DNA of 7,236 bases from Phycisphaerales bacterium. Its GTDB lineage: Bacteria > Planctomycetota > Phycisphaerae > Sedimentisphaerales > Anaerohalosphaeraceae. Made by a program: the position numbers and the translations under genes. The DNA lies in contig PMBP01000504.1 in the NCBI GenBank assembly GCA_003152975.1, positions 1-7,236 on the forward strand, read 5' to 3'. The number at the start of each line of letters is the position of its first letter. Position 1 is the first letter of the stretch. Shown here one piece after another: positions 6,578 through 7,236 of the stretch. A model generated the notes under the pieces. That model was not told where the DNA came from and ran no database searches. It saw only the letters and a program-made list of their open reading frames with translations.

Positions 6578-7236
6578 TTACTTATTCGCTGCTTCCTTGA
6601 TTGCCAGCAAATCCTTCATCACATTCCCCAGCCGTCCGGCATAGTCCTTCGTTCCAAAGGCGTCGTGCAGTTGTTTGTACAGCGGATAAATGCTGGCATA
6701 TACGGCCTTGTTTTCCGCGATCGGCCGATAGGTCTTGTTCTTGACGCCGCACATCACCGCCTGCGCCTCGGCGAAGCTGTCGTAGCCGTCCGCGGCTTTG
6801 CCCGCCGCCACCGCCCCGCAGATCGCCGAACCCAGCGCGCAGGTCTGTGCCGACCGCGACACCTTCATTTCCCGCCCCGTAATGTCCGCATAAATCTGCA
6901 TCAGCATCGGGTTTTTCTCCGCGATGCCGCCGCAGTTGATCACCTCGCGGATCGCGATGCCGTATTCCTCGAAGCGGTTGATGATCGTCAGTGCCCCAAA
7001 GGCCGTCGCCTCGATCAGGGCGCGATAGATTTCCTCCGGCCGCGTGTGCAGCGTCTGTCCCAGCAGCAGGCCCGTCAGCCGCGGATCGACAAGGATCGTG
7101 CGGTTGCCGTTGTTCCAGTCGCGCGCCAGCAGGCCGTGCGCGCCCGGCTTCTGCTTCGCGGCCGCGGCGGCCAGCGCCTCGAAGCGCGCGTCCGTCGTCC
7201 GCCCATAGGTATTCGGCACAAGGTGGTTGACGAACC
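6578..7236 (-). CDS. araB: L-ribulokinase, FGGY family, C-terminal part only
   Basis: The frame is open from the window edge to a TAA at 6580-6578, giving 218 visible residues, the C-terminal domain of a protein normally about 550 long. Features typical of AraB are DWNNGNRT (matching DWFNGRRT in E. coli AraB), ALIEATAFGA, the GGIAEKNP segment of the ATP-binding domain, and CALGSAICGAVAAG, where the FGGY fold binds nucleotide. It phosphorylates L-ribulose, and perhaps related ketopentoses, with ATP to L-ribulose-5-phosphate, the AraD substrate. A GTG at 7219 could be mistaken for a start, but the frame continues upstream of it with FVNHL and the missing N-terminal domain must lie beyond the window. 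It is the most upstream gene seen in the araB-araD-isomerase order, and any operon promoter or regulator lies outside the window. Confidence 0.93.
   Translation of the reverse strand, partial: FVNHLVPNTYGRTTDARFEALAAAAAKQKPGAHGLLARDWNNGNRTILVDPRLTGLLLGQTLHTRPEEIYRALIEATAFGALTIINRFEEYGIAIREVINCGGIAEKNPMLMQIYADITGREMKVSRSAQTCALGSAICGAVAAGKAADGYDSFAEAQAVMCGVKNKTYRPIAENKAVYASIYPLYKQLHDAFGTKDYAGRLGNVMKDLLAIKEAANK

Noticed and set aside
7217..7219. GTG as the start of a short separate kinase-like protein.
   Set aside because: The frame continues upstream to the window edge with FVNHL, and the visible part is only the C-terminal domain of a full FGGY kinase.
1..7236. CRISPR array, tRNA, riboswitch, transposase, phage or toxin-antitoxin genes.
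   Set aside because: Nothing in the intergenic spaces or coding frames supports any of these; coding density is normal and all long frames are explained by five genes.

Overview
The window is GC-rich bacterial DNA with ordinary protein-coding gene density. Three traits together suggest a Planctomycetota/Phycisphaerae-like bacterium, or a neighbouring lineage of the PVC type: a Tat-exported Gfo/Idh/MocA oxidoreductase, a large two-half M16 lipoprotein peptidase, and an arabinose-type catabolic operon. This is an inference from gene style; no rRNA or marker gene is present to prove it.

Left part (1-1419): a Gfo/Idh/MocA-family oxidoreductase runs leftward off the window edge. It has a clear twin-arginine signal peptide. 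A 235-base divergent intergenic region separates it from the next gene; this region holds a good sigma70-like promoter for the leftward gene (TTGTTT, 16 bases, TATAAT) and only a weak candidate for the rightward one.

Middle (1420-4308): a 939-residue lipoprotein of the M16 (pitrilysin/insulinase) metallopeptidase family. The N-terminal half carries the zinc site and the C-terminal half carries the Arg/Tyr pair. It ends at a perfect bidirectional terminator hairpin shared with the convergent sugar operon.

Right part (4333-7236, minus strand, transcribed right to left): the end of an L-ribulokinase (araB-like), then araD (L-ribulose-5-phosphate 4-epimerase), then a sugar isomerase of the L-fucose isomerase-like superfamily rather than classical AraA. 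Read together they can form a complete route from L-arabinose through L-ribulose and L-ribulose-5-phosphate to D-xylulose-5-phosphate. araD and the isomerase gene are tightly coupled: the Shine-Dalgarno of the isomerase overlaps the araD stop. By contrast, a 131-base gap between kinase and araD holds a dRS3/REP-like palindrome, a second hairpin and an AT-rich TTAG-rich stretch, which may be an inserted small repeat element.

I see no wholly new system, CRISPR array, tRNA, transposase or phage gene. The points most worth a second look are the non-AraA isomerase in an ara operon, the inserted palindromic element inside that operon, and the complementary loss of catalytic residues in the two halves of the M16 protein.
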